Assembly (NCBI GenBank): GCA_020740775.1 | Contig: JAHEWK010000006.1 | Coordinates: 2,914,001-2,978,000, forward strand | Direction: 5' to 3' | Length of the DNA: 64,000 nucleotides | From: Ilyonectria destructans | Lineage: Eukaryota; Ascomycota; Sordariomycetes; Hypocreales; Nectriaceae | In this document: piece by piece, positions 1 to 10,253 of the stretch | How positions within the stretch are numbered: the first letter of the stretch is position 1 | Layout: every line of letters begins with the position of its first letter | Notes under the pieces: model-generated | Told to the model about the DNA's origin: nothing | The model's input: the letters and a program-made list of their open reading frames with translations, nothing else | Databases searched by the model: none | Program-made: the position numbers and the translations under genes

Positions 1-1779
1 CTGAGACCGGTCAGGACTCAAGAGGTTCGGGCCGCGAATAGCCTCTCCCGCAAATTCCGAGGCGGCGGCGCGGCGGTAGAGGCAGCTAGTCAGAATGCGC
101 CGAGCAGCGCGGTGCCAACGCTGACCGGTGAGCCCTTCTCGGGCTAGGTCCGCAACGAATGCCGAAGGAGCAAGTGACACGGCGCGTGACTTGGGCCGCA
201 GGTTGTGTAACACGCCTTGGTCCGGACGTAGGAAATCACAACGCCCGTCGATGCTGACTCTAATGGGGATTCCCGGGGAGAGTCAGGTTATGACGCCATG
301 TAACGACTAAGAGGTTGAGATTCGACGGGTTGGTGGTGGATAGGACGCACAAGAGAAGTCGTCCCTATCCTTGATTCGAGAATGAGGCTTCCCACCTAGA
401 TGGGGGATGGAGGTGAGGGTCCGGAAGGTTATGGGATGGAACGCAAGGACACAAGAAAAACCGGTTGTTGGTGTGATATCCATGCTGACTAGCCTAGGAG
501 CACTTGTTGGGGAGATGCAATAGGTCGTTGGAAATAGCACGGAGGATGGGTCGTAGCAGCCGAGACAACACCCACTGTCACTGTGTTGGGTCTCTGTTTT
601 ATATCGCCATGTTCCAAAGCAGGTTGGACCGGCCAGATAGAGCCAGACATGCAAGGCAAGCTGAAGGCCGGCTGTCGTCTTTCGCGCCGCGCCAGAAAGA
701 GACACACATGCGCAAGGCTGGAGGCTGGAAACTGGAGGCTGCCACGCAGATCTCTGCATCCGACTTTCTCCTTCTCGTTTAAGCCCCAAGGGTCGCACAG
801 AATGTCGCCAATATCTCGCTGCGGGGTGCGGATGATTGCAAAATGACGACGAAGGCTACTCCCCCAGCGTCCTGCAGCGTCCCTCTCGGTCTGCGCAACG
901 TGCGCCTCGCGGACCACGTCGTCGGTGCTCTGCTGGAGGGGTAACTGCGTCGACGTTCTGACCGGTTGCCACGGTTGGCAAATGAGAAGAGCCAACTGGC
1001 CAAGCCCGGCGGGATGCCGCATGATCGCAAGGTTGTGTCTCCGGCGCGACCACCGAGTCCGAGAGTCCGCGGGAGCCAGCATGCATCGACGCCGTCAAAA
1101 CGACGGGAGCAACTCGTGCTGAGAACATGCGGCCTTGCGGTAGTCGGTGAAAAACGGCGGCCATTGCCAGAAACATCACCGGGGTTGGCTCTCAGAGGTG
1201 GAAGCCATGCAGCCCGCCTGCTGGCTGACGTCGGGGCACAAGAGCCCTGCAGCTCGAGTGTGGGCAATAGCCTTGGGCATTCTAGAACCGAGTTTTCAGC
1301 TGAGTCCCAGAGGAGCTTTGAGGAACGTTTTCAGCTTGGCGCATTCTTGGTTGGGCTGGAATGAGTATCACGGCCAGCTGGCTTGTGGGTTGAGCCCAAA
1401 GAAGGCAACCACGGATCCCTGGACCATGATGATCATCACAAGACCCCGGTGCAGCGGATGACATGAAGGCATCTAGCCTGAAAGTCGACCCGGCTTGTAA
1501 TCTTCCCGTTTCAAATTTACCCGCGCGAGGCGGTGAGGTTGGCGGTCGTGGTGGTTCTAGCGACAGCACCCTATCCACTCTCTCTGCTGGTTGTCATACT
1601 TGTTGGTGGTGGTGTGGTTGATATCGTCCGGTTCCAAGTATATAAGTTAGTGTATCCAGCTTCTCGCGGTCCTTCTGGACTCGAGCAGATCAAACTCGAA
1701 CAGGCCTCCACACGCGCACAATCTCAAACAGCCCTTCCTAAACTGCATCTAAACCCGCCTCGAACACTCCTTCGCCGCC
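1..1779. other. intergenic, no gene recognised
   Basis: Open frames exist on both strands, but they overlap one another and are rich in Arg, Ser, Cys and Trp in the way chance frames in GC-rich DNA are. I see no domain, no consistent intron-exon pattern and no RNA gene. The last 150-200 bases should hold the promoter and leader of the small gene that starts at 1780. Confidence 0.5.
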
Positions 1780-2101
1780 ATGAGCACTCCGATATCCGCC
1801 TACACCTTTGACGCCGAGGGAATGACCTGGATCACTTGTGATCTATGCAGCGGCTCCTTTCAACGTGGCTCGTAAGTCATCTTTCAAGTCCCCTCAACGG
1901 CCATGTGTTGAAAGAGAAGCCTCTAGTCAAATGTGTGCTCTCTGCGGTGGCTCCAAGCTTCGCAGGGTGTCGTACGACTACCTCGTCAAGGCAATAGGTC
2001 CGCCAAAAAACTCGAGCCAGCAGTCGATGCCTCCCAAGGGCAGCGATAGCAGCAGCAACCTTGGCAATGGTCGTGGACCGACCAATGGTAACAAAGTCTA
2101 G
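1780..2101 (+). CDS. small putative zinc-ribbon protein, 88 aa, unknown function
   Basis: Two exons, 1780-1871 and 1927-2101, join across a 55-nt GT-AG intron (donor GTAAGT, acceptor CTCTAG) to give 88 residues. The joined protein has two CxxC knuckles, C20-DL-C23 and C34-AL-C37, only ten residues apart, and the intron falls between them. This resembles a compact zinc ribbon. The C-terminal third, from about residue 56, is Ser/Asn/Gly/Pro-rich and probably disordered. The frame fits across the splice and the knuckles appear only after splicing, which argues for a real gene. I do not recognise the family. Zinc binding is inferred from cysteine spacing alone. A conserved small fungal zinc-ribbon or ubiquitin-binding-type finger are both possible. 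Confidence 0.65.
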
Positions 2102-3982
2102 GACTGCCAGTCCTGACCGGCTACCGTGAGCATTCCGGTGTCGGTTCTGTAAATGTCTTCCAGTACATTCTCAAGAGGATTCAGCCATCCGTGGCTACAA
2201 GTGTGCGGCTGTAAACAGCATTCCATTCTTTTCAATTCTTGATTCTTTGATTTCAGTATTTCGTGCCATAAACATGGTGGATGTGACGGTTGGTGCCGTG
2301 GTATCGTTTCCGGAACAACCGTGGGGTGGCTCGCAATGTCCACCCATTCTGTCTGGGTCCCAATCGTTGCATGATGCTTGTTCCATTTCGGATAGTCATT
2401 CGTTCTATCAGAATATTTGATGATTTTCTTCAACCTTTATACGTGTGATGTTCCCTATCGCTTGCAAACTCCATGAATGACTTATCACTTATCAATGACT
2501 TTGGTCGGCCCAACTCTGTGTGTGGTACTCTACAGTAAGGGTTCGAGCCCAAGAGCGGTCAACGCGTATTGTACTTTTACTTTCACAATTGCAATGGCAA
2601 TGAAAGGATGCATAGATCGGTGGTGGATTCGTGTTCACGAGATCGCTTGATCGGAGAAGAGGTTCTAACAACACAACCGATTGACTTCTGGGCAAGGGGC
2701 GTTGGCGAGAGCTGCAGTGCCTGGTAGACAGAGACAGAACCAGAGCGGAATCGTACAGCCTATGGCTACATCCGTGGGAGCATCATGGTAGTATCCGGTA
2801 GCGTCGTGGTGGTCAAGCCAAACTTGAGGGTTGTTATTACCGTGACCGCACTGGTGGCAATTTTCAGTGCATTCCGCACAAGAAACGCAGGTAGCCGGTC
2901 ATGCGACGAGCCTCTTACCTTGTCCAATCGCTGCTGGTCCCATCGGGATGTTTCCGCATGGCTATGTGCTTGGTGTCAGTCGAGGATGCTGATGGTTGGC
3001 TCCCGCTCGCCCGTGCAGGGGTCCTAGATGGATTCCGCGGCCGATGGCATGTCTCTTAGATGATACCGGACGGGGAACCGCATAGACTGAGAAACAATAC
3101 ATGGCACCTAGGGTTAATCAACTTCGGTCGTACAAATGGCAAGCTTCCTGGCTCCCATGTTGATGATGGGCTGAGTCCAGGCACACGTAGGTACAAGCCA
3201 GAGCTGGTTGGATAAGCGAAGAAATGCTGCAGCTTCCAGGAGAAACTTCGCGTGCTTGTTGAATTGCATAGGCAGATGCATGTGTATCTCTGGCTCCGAA
3301 CCGTGTCGAGTCCCGGCCGCTAGTTGTTGTGTGTCCAGTTCCACGCCCGAGTGCAACGAACCTAACCTGAGGCCAGATGGCGGGCCACAGTTGTGAGCCA
3401 TGCAACATCACCCACGAGTTTCAGTTTCAGTAGCCTAGTACTGTGGAAACTGGGAGACGGTGAGAGACGGTCAGACAGAAGACACAATGTCGCCAATCCT
3501 GATTTGTCGGTGTCCTTGACTATCACCATGCAGGGTGTAGCCATGCGGGTCTAGAATCAGCCAACAGGAATCAAGGCCATGTTCACCGTCATGGTCAAGC
3601 ATCAAAATAGCCAGTTCAATTTGTTGACTGAAAAGAAATAATACCACATGGGTTATTTGAAAGTGATTAAAATTCGTAACAAATCATTGAAGCAGTGAGA
3701 GCGTTGAAGCAAGACCTCACCGAGGACGAGGTCCGTGACAGAGGAAGCACGTGCCCCACTACCCGGTTAGACCCTCGATTCTAATATAACCTGCTTATAT
3801 GCATCCCCGATACTGGCTTGTGGAGGCCGAATTTAGGAATGGGGAGCTACCTCTTCACGTCAGCCTTGCAGACTAACCATCGGGTCCGTTGAGGACCTCG
3901 CGACAATCTCCTTTACGCCCTCCACATCTTTCTACACTCTACCATGAGCTGAGACCCCAGTGATTGAATTTCCGTCTTCACC
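2102..3982. other. intergenic, no gene recognised
   Basis: This holds the 3' flank of the 88-aa gene and the promoter and leader of the LST8 gene. The open frames on both strands are short and show no recognisable domain. A perfect GGGTTCGAGCCC near 2535 resembles a tRNA B box, but no tRNA folds around it. Confidence 0.5.
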
Positions 3983-5104
3983 ATGTCTGTCATTCTCTGC
4001 ACAGGTAAATCGCCTCCACCACGATTCCCCCCGCGCTCCCCAAACTGACCCTCCTCGCAGCTGGATACGACCATACCATCAGGTTCGATGCGCCGCGCCC
4101 GCTGAGCTGAGGCCTCGCTGCTAACACTCTCGGTCGCAGGTTCTGGGAAGCTCTGTCCGGAATCTGCTCGCGCACCATCCAGCACCCGGATTCCCAGGTC
4201 AATCGCCTATGCATCTCCCCCGACAAGCGCTATCTCGCCGCGGCAGGGCACCACACCGTCAAGCTCTACGACATTAAGTCGACGAACCCGAACCCGCTGC
4301 TGACTTTCGAGGGCCACACGGGCAACATCACCGGCGTTGCCTTCCACTGCGAGGGCAAGTGGATGGTCACAAGCTCCGAGGATGGCACCGTCAAGATCTG
4401 GGAGACGCGAACCGGAACGATCCAGCGTAGCTACAACCACGGCTGCCCGGCGAACGATGTCGTGATCCATCCCAACCAAGGCGAAATCATCAGCTGCGAC
4501 AGGTCAGGAAGCGTCAGAGTGTGGGACCTGGCAGAGAACAACTGCTCGCACGAGCTCATCCCTGAAGAAGACGTCTCGGTGTCAAGCGTGACGGTGGCGA
4601 GCGACGGCTCCCTGCTCTGCGCTGCAAACAACGCGGTATGTCCTGGTTTGGCTAACAGTCTTCCTCTCCAAAACTAACCGACTTGTCTAGGGCAATGTCT
4701 TTGTGTGGAACCTTATCCAGAGCTTCGACCGCACCCAACTCGTCCCTGTGACGCACTTCAGCGCCCACAAGGAGTACATCACGCGTATCCTCCTCTCTCC
4801 GGACGTCAAGAAGCTTGCAACCTGCAGCGCGGACCACACGGCCAAGATCTGGGAGGTCAAGAACGTCGAGCCCGCCCCAGACGAGGAGCCGCGGCCGTAT
4901 CCTCTCGAGGCAACCTTGACGGGCCACCAGCGCTGGGTCTGGGACTGCGCCTTCAGCGCTGACTCGGCGTACCTGGTGACAGCCTGCTCGGATCACTACG
5001 CGCGGCTGTGGGAGCTCCACAGCCAGCAGATCATCCGCCAGTACAACGGGCACCATCGTGGAGCAGTTTGCGTGGCGCTCAATGATTATTCGGAGACACG
5101 ATAA
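3983..5104 (+). CDS. lst8: TOR complex subunit LST8 (WD40 protein)
   Basis: Four exons (3983-4004, 4061-4082, 4140-4635, 4691-5104) encode 317 residues, the usual length for LST8/Wat1. The introns are 56, 57 and 55 nt. The start lies in a CACCATGTC context and the N-terminus MSVILCTAGYDHTIRFWEA is typical of the family. The protein is almost entirely a seven-bladed WD40 propeller, with GH...WD/WE repeat ends such as DGTVKIWE, SGSVRVWD, DHTAKIWE and DHYARLWE. In yeasts and animals LST8 binds the TOR kinase domain in both TORC1 and TORC2 and stabilises it. The first two coding exons are only 22 nt each, so ab initio predictors may miss them. Family identity is secure; the role is inferred from orthologues. 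Confidence 0.95.
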
Positions 5105-5443
5105 TTACATGAAGGACTGGTTTCACATGGCCGCGCTCCTGATATGAGGCACGCGGTGCGAAGGTGACGAACATGATGTGGCGTGGCGTTCGTTGGATCT
5201 GGATCAATTGCTTTAGGGACTGAACTTGGGATACGTTGCTCGGACGTCGAACTCGGCTCACGAATCATAAACTGTATATATACTATTTTCACAATAAACT
5301 GCTAAAGCATCTAAACCACGCGTTCACTTCGAGGTGCTCTGCAAACAAAGTGTCGATCAATGCGCTTGTTTTACACTATTTTCCACGAATAGTACCCGAC
5401 AGAGCTGGGAAGGCTACAGTGCGCCACGCGTGTTATTCGACAT
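5105..5443. other. convergent 3' spacer between lst8 and con-6
   Basis: The two genes converge here, so this stretch holds both 3' untranslated regions and terminators. It is AT-richer than its surroundings around 5265-5310 (for example TATATATAC). No gene is seen. Confidence 0.6.
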
Positions 5444-5799
5444 TCAGGCACCCATATCCTCCAGGCGTTCTTTTGCAGACTCCTTCGCTTCGTCAGATAC
5501 GCTCGGGTTGGCAATAGCGCTGGCGTTTCATTAGCACGGCTCTCGTCATAGATCACGACGGGGAAGTAACATACGCCTTGAGGCCCCCAGCGACGTTACC
5601 GGGGTGTTTGCCATCTTTGTAAGGAACTAGATGGGTCGTCAGAAAAAGAAATTGTCAGAAGAGAAGAAACGGGGCCAGTACCATCTTCGCCGAACTCCTC
5701 CTTGAGCACGTCCTTGGAGTGCACTTTAGACTCCACAGAAGTGTGGGGGTTGTTGAGGTTGGCCTTGTGGCCGGCGGCGACGCGAGTGCTGTCAGCCAT
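5444..5799 (-). CDS. con-6: conidiation-specific protein 6 (Con-6 family)
   Basis: Three exons on the minus strand (5799-5682, 5626-5575, 5519-5444), separated by two 55-nt introns, give 81 residues. The protein has the two internal repeats of the Con-6 family: residues about 9-32 (AGHKANLNNPHTSVESKVHS) and about 53-76 (GGLKAAIANPSVSDEAKESA). Each has the pattern GxKAxxxNPxxSxExKxxS. It is small, hydrophilic and rich in Lys, Asp and Ser, as expected. In Neurospora, con-6 is induced during conidiation and by light, and the protein accumulates in conidia; its biochemical role is unknown. Length (81 versus about 83 residues) and repeat layout match well. The start is in a CACCATGG-like context. 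Confidence 0.93.
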
Positions 5800-8107
5800 G
5801 GTGATAATTGTTGGTGTGATGTTGATTCGGGACTCGAATGTGAGCCAGGTGATTGGAGTGGTTGTACGGTGCTGCAATTGATGGTGGTTAGACGATGATG
5901 ATGGGAGATTTGATTAAGAGCAATGGCATCGTTGTCCATTTAACCTATTCATTTCCTCTTGATAGTCGTCTGATGACGTCGAAGCGTCGCTTAACTGACC
6001 GCTTCCATCTGCCAAGCATCACTTCTCACTTGAGATGACGGAAGAATAGCAAGGATCATCTCCACATCCCCGCGTCGCCAGGGGAATATTCGAGTGTTTG
6101 AGGCTATCGCGATCATCCTTGTGGCCAAGTGCCGAATAATCCCCGTCATGGGGTTGGATCTGCCATCTGTTGCCTAGACCTGATCACTAGATCGGGCGAA
6201 GAATCAAGGTTGGGCGCCGGCGCCGCTGAGCTTGGAAACAATCGAGAGCGAATCGGAGGTGTGAAAAATGACAATCACATCACGAAGGCCACTTGGTTTG
6301 AAATGAGGCGTCAGAGACGCAATTGCTGGCCATCAATGACCTCATCCATAATTTGGTCAGAGCTTTGGTGGTTGGGGCTTCCCGGATGATCTGCGCCTCT
6401 AGTGTCATCTCGACATCAGCGGCATGAGAAATGATCAATTGGTTAATGCACAAACAGCCATGTCGTCGATCAGTAAGATATGTATTCCTCTGGGACAAAA
6501 GGTCCTCACATTGACAAGAGGCGGCTGTCAAAAAGCAAAAACGTTGGAGGAGAGCCGGGTTGGCTCGGGCCGCAAATCATATAAGTCTATGACATCAGCA
6601 TGTCTGAATCGTGCGATGGGGCGCATCTTGTGATGTAGCCGAGGCTGACTTGGAGACAAAAGAAATGAAGGAAAAAAAGAAAGGGGAAGGGGAAGAAGGC
6701 ATGTACAAGTCCAAGTTTCGATGGTGATGGAGGTTGGACAGGTCAGGAGACGAAGGCCTGCTCGGCGCAAGTCAGCCTCGCGAGACAGAGTTTTATCCAA
6801 GGGAACGTCACCGGTCGTCTCCGGATCGAGACGATGTGACACAATGAAGGGAGAAACAAAACGTGGACCCAACCATCGTACGTTATATCGACTTCGTCGA
6901 GGCCTCACACTCGCATCCTCACCCGTTCTAGGAATAGGACTGGGTCGAGAACTCCGTCGTGAGGCTAGCTGGAGTTCCGTCAGACCAAACCAAAGGGTTG
7001 CGAAACAGCCGAAAATGCGAGTCAGGGCCCCAGGATCGTCATCGCCGTCATCATCAATTGAGCTGTCACCGCATGCGCGTCTCGGCGGGAGCGCAGCAAA
7101 TCAGCAGCGCGCGCCAGGCTGTCTCGTCTCACAAACTGGCTCTTGGCGATGTGCGTCTACTGGCGCCCCCTAGTGCGAAGGTGTTCCACGAACTTCGTTC
7201 CCGCCTCCGTCAACGTCGGAGGCCAACCGCGGAGGGCACGGCGGGGCGGCGGGCGGTGGTTGGCTGGCGGCCAGATGACGTCCAGATCGGGTAAAAAAAT
7301 GCCAAAATGTCGCAAACCCATGTCCAGCTGAGCAGGGGTCGTTTAAAGCCCCGACTGACACACGCTGGTGTCGGCCGGCGAGAGGTTGCGAGGGTTTCGT
7401 TGGCAGAGCGTGAGAGCCCCAAGAGACGGACGGCTTTGGGCGGGTGGAGCCAGGCGGGATGCGGCTACCATCGTGCACGCGCAACCTCCCACGCGGCGTG
7501 TGGGGAGCAAGGCTCTTGTCTTGCAGGAGGGGGTCTCCAGCGAGGCACTGACCAGCCCCTGGCCCAAGCCCCTCCCCCATCCCCTGAAATAACACTCAGA
7601 GGCCCCCTAAAGCCGCTGGAAAAAGTCCCCTGCGAAGCCCCGGACCCTCCTGTGCCACAGGCGCCCCGGCACTCCAAGCCCCCCTGACTATCGATTCCAG
7701 ATGGCGGCTGAGGCTATGCCCACGCCGCCAGCCACCATCTGCGCCTCGCCTCCAATAATAGCACGACGTGAGGCATTGAGTCCATGGCGTCGGTTCTTCC
7801 CAAGCTCGAAACATCCACCACGACAAATCCACAGTCGACGGCGATTCCCCATTCGCTCGCACCATCCACACCGCACTCCCGCAAGTCCGCCGTCGGTATT
7901 CCATATTCCACCGTCCATTCCACAGACCCACGAATTGCCGCGGCCCTGCAGGGCTGTCCTGTCGGAACCAGGGGACTAGCACCCACGCACGAGCCGCCGG
8001 TTCTCCTCTTCCCAGCGTTCCCGTTGTCCCAATTCACTCCTAAACCTGCTACCTACACGCTACACGCTGCACGCTGCACACCCACCATCACCACCTCCAC
8101 CACCATC
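5800..8107. other. intergenic between con-6 and the TMEM234-like gene
   Basis: The two flanking genes diverge from this 2.3-kb stretch, so both promoters lie in it. The right half (about 7000-8100) is GC-rich and carries long chance frames on both strands. Short near-repeats of CTACACGCTRCACG lie just before the start at 8108. No gene is supported. Confidence 0.5.
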
Positions 8108-8730
8108 ATGGCCGCCGCCGACAAGCCCCCGGTCTTCAACTATGTCTTGAGCTTCATCCTCGTCGGCCTCGCGTGGGGCTTCACCACCCCCTTCATCCGC
8201 CGGGCCGCCCGGTCGCACAACCCGCCCGCGCACCCGCTCCTCGATAGTCCCGCCGTCAAATCCAGCTGGCTGCGGTCCAAAGTCTACGGCGCCCTGTTCG
8301 CCGTCGTTGACCTGCTGAGGAACCCACGATACGCTATCCCTCTAGTCTTAAATCTTTCCGGCAGCATCTGGTTCTTCCTGCTCATTGGGCAGGCCGGTAA
8401 GTCCGTTTTCTTTTGGTCTCATGTTGCCAAACCCGCCTCGATACGAGGTTGCAGCCGTCCAATGGCTTGCATTTACAAGGCGTTTTGCTGACGGATGACC
8501 ATCACGCCTCCGCAGAACTGAGTTTGACGGTGCCCATTGTCAACACCATGGCTTTTCTATTCACCGTCCTCGGCGAGTGGTTCGTCGAGGGTAAGGTCAT
8601 CAGCAGAGGTAAGCACGTCCCTGTCCAGCTCATGTGCCATCCTCAATCTAAACGCCCCCATGTAGACACCGGCATTGGTATGGGCCTGATGTTGGCTGGT
8701 ATTGCCTTGTGCGTCCAGAGTAAGGCTTGA
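8108..8730 (+). CDS. TMEM234-like small multi-pass membrane protein
   Basis: Three exons (8108-8396, 8516-8608, 8666-8730) with introns of 119 and 57 nt encode 148 residues. The protein begins MAAADKPPVFNYVLSFILVG. Hydrophobic segments lie near residues 11-27, 59-70, 77-92 and 97-115, with a final one in the last exon (IGMGLMLAGIALCV). The order of motifs (GLAWGFTTPFIRRA early, LNLSGSIWFFLL in the middle, PIVNTMAFLFTVLGEWF late) is that of the TMEM234/DUF1695 family, which is distantly related to EamA-type small transporters. The molecular function of the family is not established. The frame also extends upstream to 7784, but that part is low-complexity and looks like leader. I chose the ATG at 8108 because the hydrophobic core follows it directly. 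Confidence 0.85.
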
Positions 8731-9407
8731 TAGTGTTAGTTTACCACATCCATGTAGCACAATAGATGATATGCATCAATACCGAGTTGGTTCCCTCGGA
8801 TTGGCTCCCAGCTATTGCCCTCAAGACGCTTGTGACTCCACTTCTGACGGCTGGCCTGGATCCAGCAGACACCCTGCCGTGCCAAATCCCAGCAACAATG
8901 CAGCCCTATTGCTCGGGCCTCGAATTCGGATCTTCACCGTCACAGTCCAAAATAAGCTTGTTTGAAAAATTGTCTGCACTTGGCAGTTTGTTTGTATTAG
9001 ATGGATTCCAGCTCCATGCTCACAAATCCCAGCCCCGACAAAATCCGGGGCAAAATCCTCCTCTATGTGTGATGCCCATGCCAGGGCCTATGCCGAGTCG
9101 CCCTTAGACTGGGGAATAATGCCGCCTAGTCGTACAAATGAAAATAGAGAAAAAGAAATAGAAGAAAAGAAATAGAGAAAAAAATAAGGAATCCTTGCTT
9201 GTATTTTGCCAGCCACTGGAGGTTCGTTCCAAACGCCGTCCCATTCATTGTTTGCGGCCGTGGGCTTCATGTCGATTCGTAGACGTTCAAAGAAGAGTAA
9301 AAGTCGTCGCTGATTTCGCTGGTTCGCTTGTTTCGTTCGTTCCATTTCGCTCAGAGTTCACTTCGATCCTTCGAGAGGGTGGTTTCGGGTTCGTCGCTCC
9401 TCCTCCT
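8731..9407. other. convergent spacer
   Basis: This holds the 3' ends of the TMEM234-like gene (+) and the frame-broken gene (-). An A-rich purine tract (about 9138-9190, GAAAA/AGAAA units) is the main visible feature. No gene is seen. Confidence 0.5.
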
Positions 9408-10253
9408 CTACAGGCGTGCTCGCAGCCAGCGCAGCACGCTCCGAAGACTGGGATCCTCGGCCGTCCAGCGGCCCATGTTGATATCCGAGGTCTGAAGCTC
9501 GTTGTAGATGGCGTCGTCAGTGATTGCTGCCAGTTCCTGGTGCAAATAGTTAGCTTGGGAAGTCTCTTCGATGAATCCCTCAAAGTCGAGAGAGTAACGG
9601 GGTCGTTCGTACTGCTCGGAGTTGGCGATCACACGCTCGCAGTTGGGACTCGGTCTTCGAGGCTGATCGGCCGGCGGCCAAGGCTTGCAGGCGGTACTCG
9701 ACCCATCGCTGCGCTGCCGCTTGTCGAAGGTAGATCTTCTGTCCTTCGTGCCGTCTTGAGTAGGCGTCCAACAAGACCCTTTCCTCGCCGTTAGCCATCC
9801 ATCCATCATCCATCACGATTTAACCAAGGGTGTCGAAAAGTAGGGGCAGAACATACTGCTTGAGTTCGGCCTTCATCTGCTCCTCCTCGCCGCCAGCGGC
9901 GCTAGGCACGCTCGTGTCCGCCGCACACTCCAGAATGTGCTGTCCATCCAGTGAACATTGGCGTAGTGCAGCCCAGCCCTCGGTGTAGTACTCTGCGGTG
10001 TCCTGGGGGTCGACGGGAGCTGCGGCGATGTAGTATTGCAGCGTTCGAAAGTCGGAGAGAACCTCAGCAACACGTTCTGTGCGAAACTCGTTGTCTAAGG
10101 GGGGGAGGGGCAGATGCGCGTTAGTCAGGGAGTTGCCAGCGGGGCTACCCGGACATTATGAAGACCCAGTCTGATCCCGCGGAGCCTTGTCTGGGGGTGG
10201 GAAGGAGGGGGGGGGGGGGGGGGGGGGCGTGGACAATACTTACAGCCGTCCAT
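9408..10253 (-). CDS. hypothetical protein with a reading-frame break (frameshift or unrecognised intron)
   Basis: The start is ATG at 10253. Exon 1 is only 10 nt (10253-10244). After a 149-nt intron (10243-10095), exon 2 runs 10094-9857. A second intron, 9856-9779, has donor GTATGT and branch GCTAAC. Exon 2 encodes a helical segment with RTERVAEVLSDFRTLQYY. The third exon continues in frame with VLLDAYSRRHEGQKIYLRQA to about 9700, then that frame decays and stops at 9580. The protein-like sequence resumes in a second frame, from about CERVIANSEQYERPRYSLDF (near 9640) to a stop at 9408. Both halves have coding-like composition, so a 1-nt indel or a short unrecognised intron probably lies between about 9715 and 9640. 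I do not recognise the family. If the frames join, the product is about 200 residues. Confidence 0.55.
10207..10227. repeat. poly-G tract (21 G) inside intron 1 of the frame-broken gene
   Basis: An uninterrupted run of 21 G on the plus strand, so poly-C in the transcribed gene, lies in the 149-nt first intron. Homopolymers of this length are slippage- and sequencing-error-prone and can form G-quadruplexes. Confidence 0.95.

Noticed and set aside
2528..2545. tRNA B-box-like GGGTTCGAGCCC
   Set aside because: No flanking T-stem pairing, A box or cloverleaf could be drawn at the proper distance.
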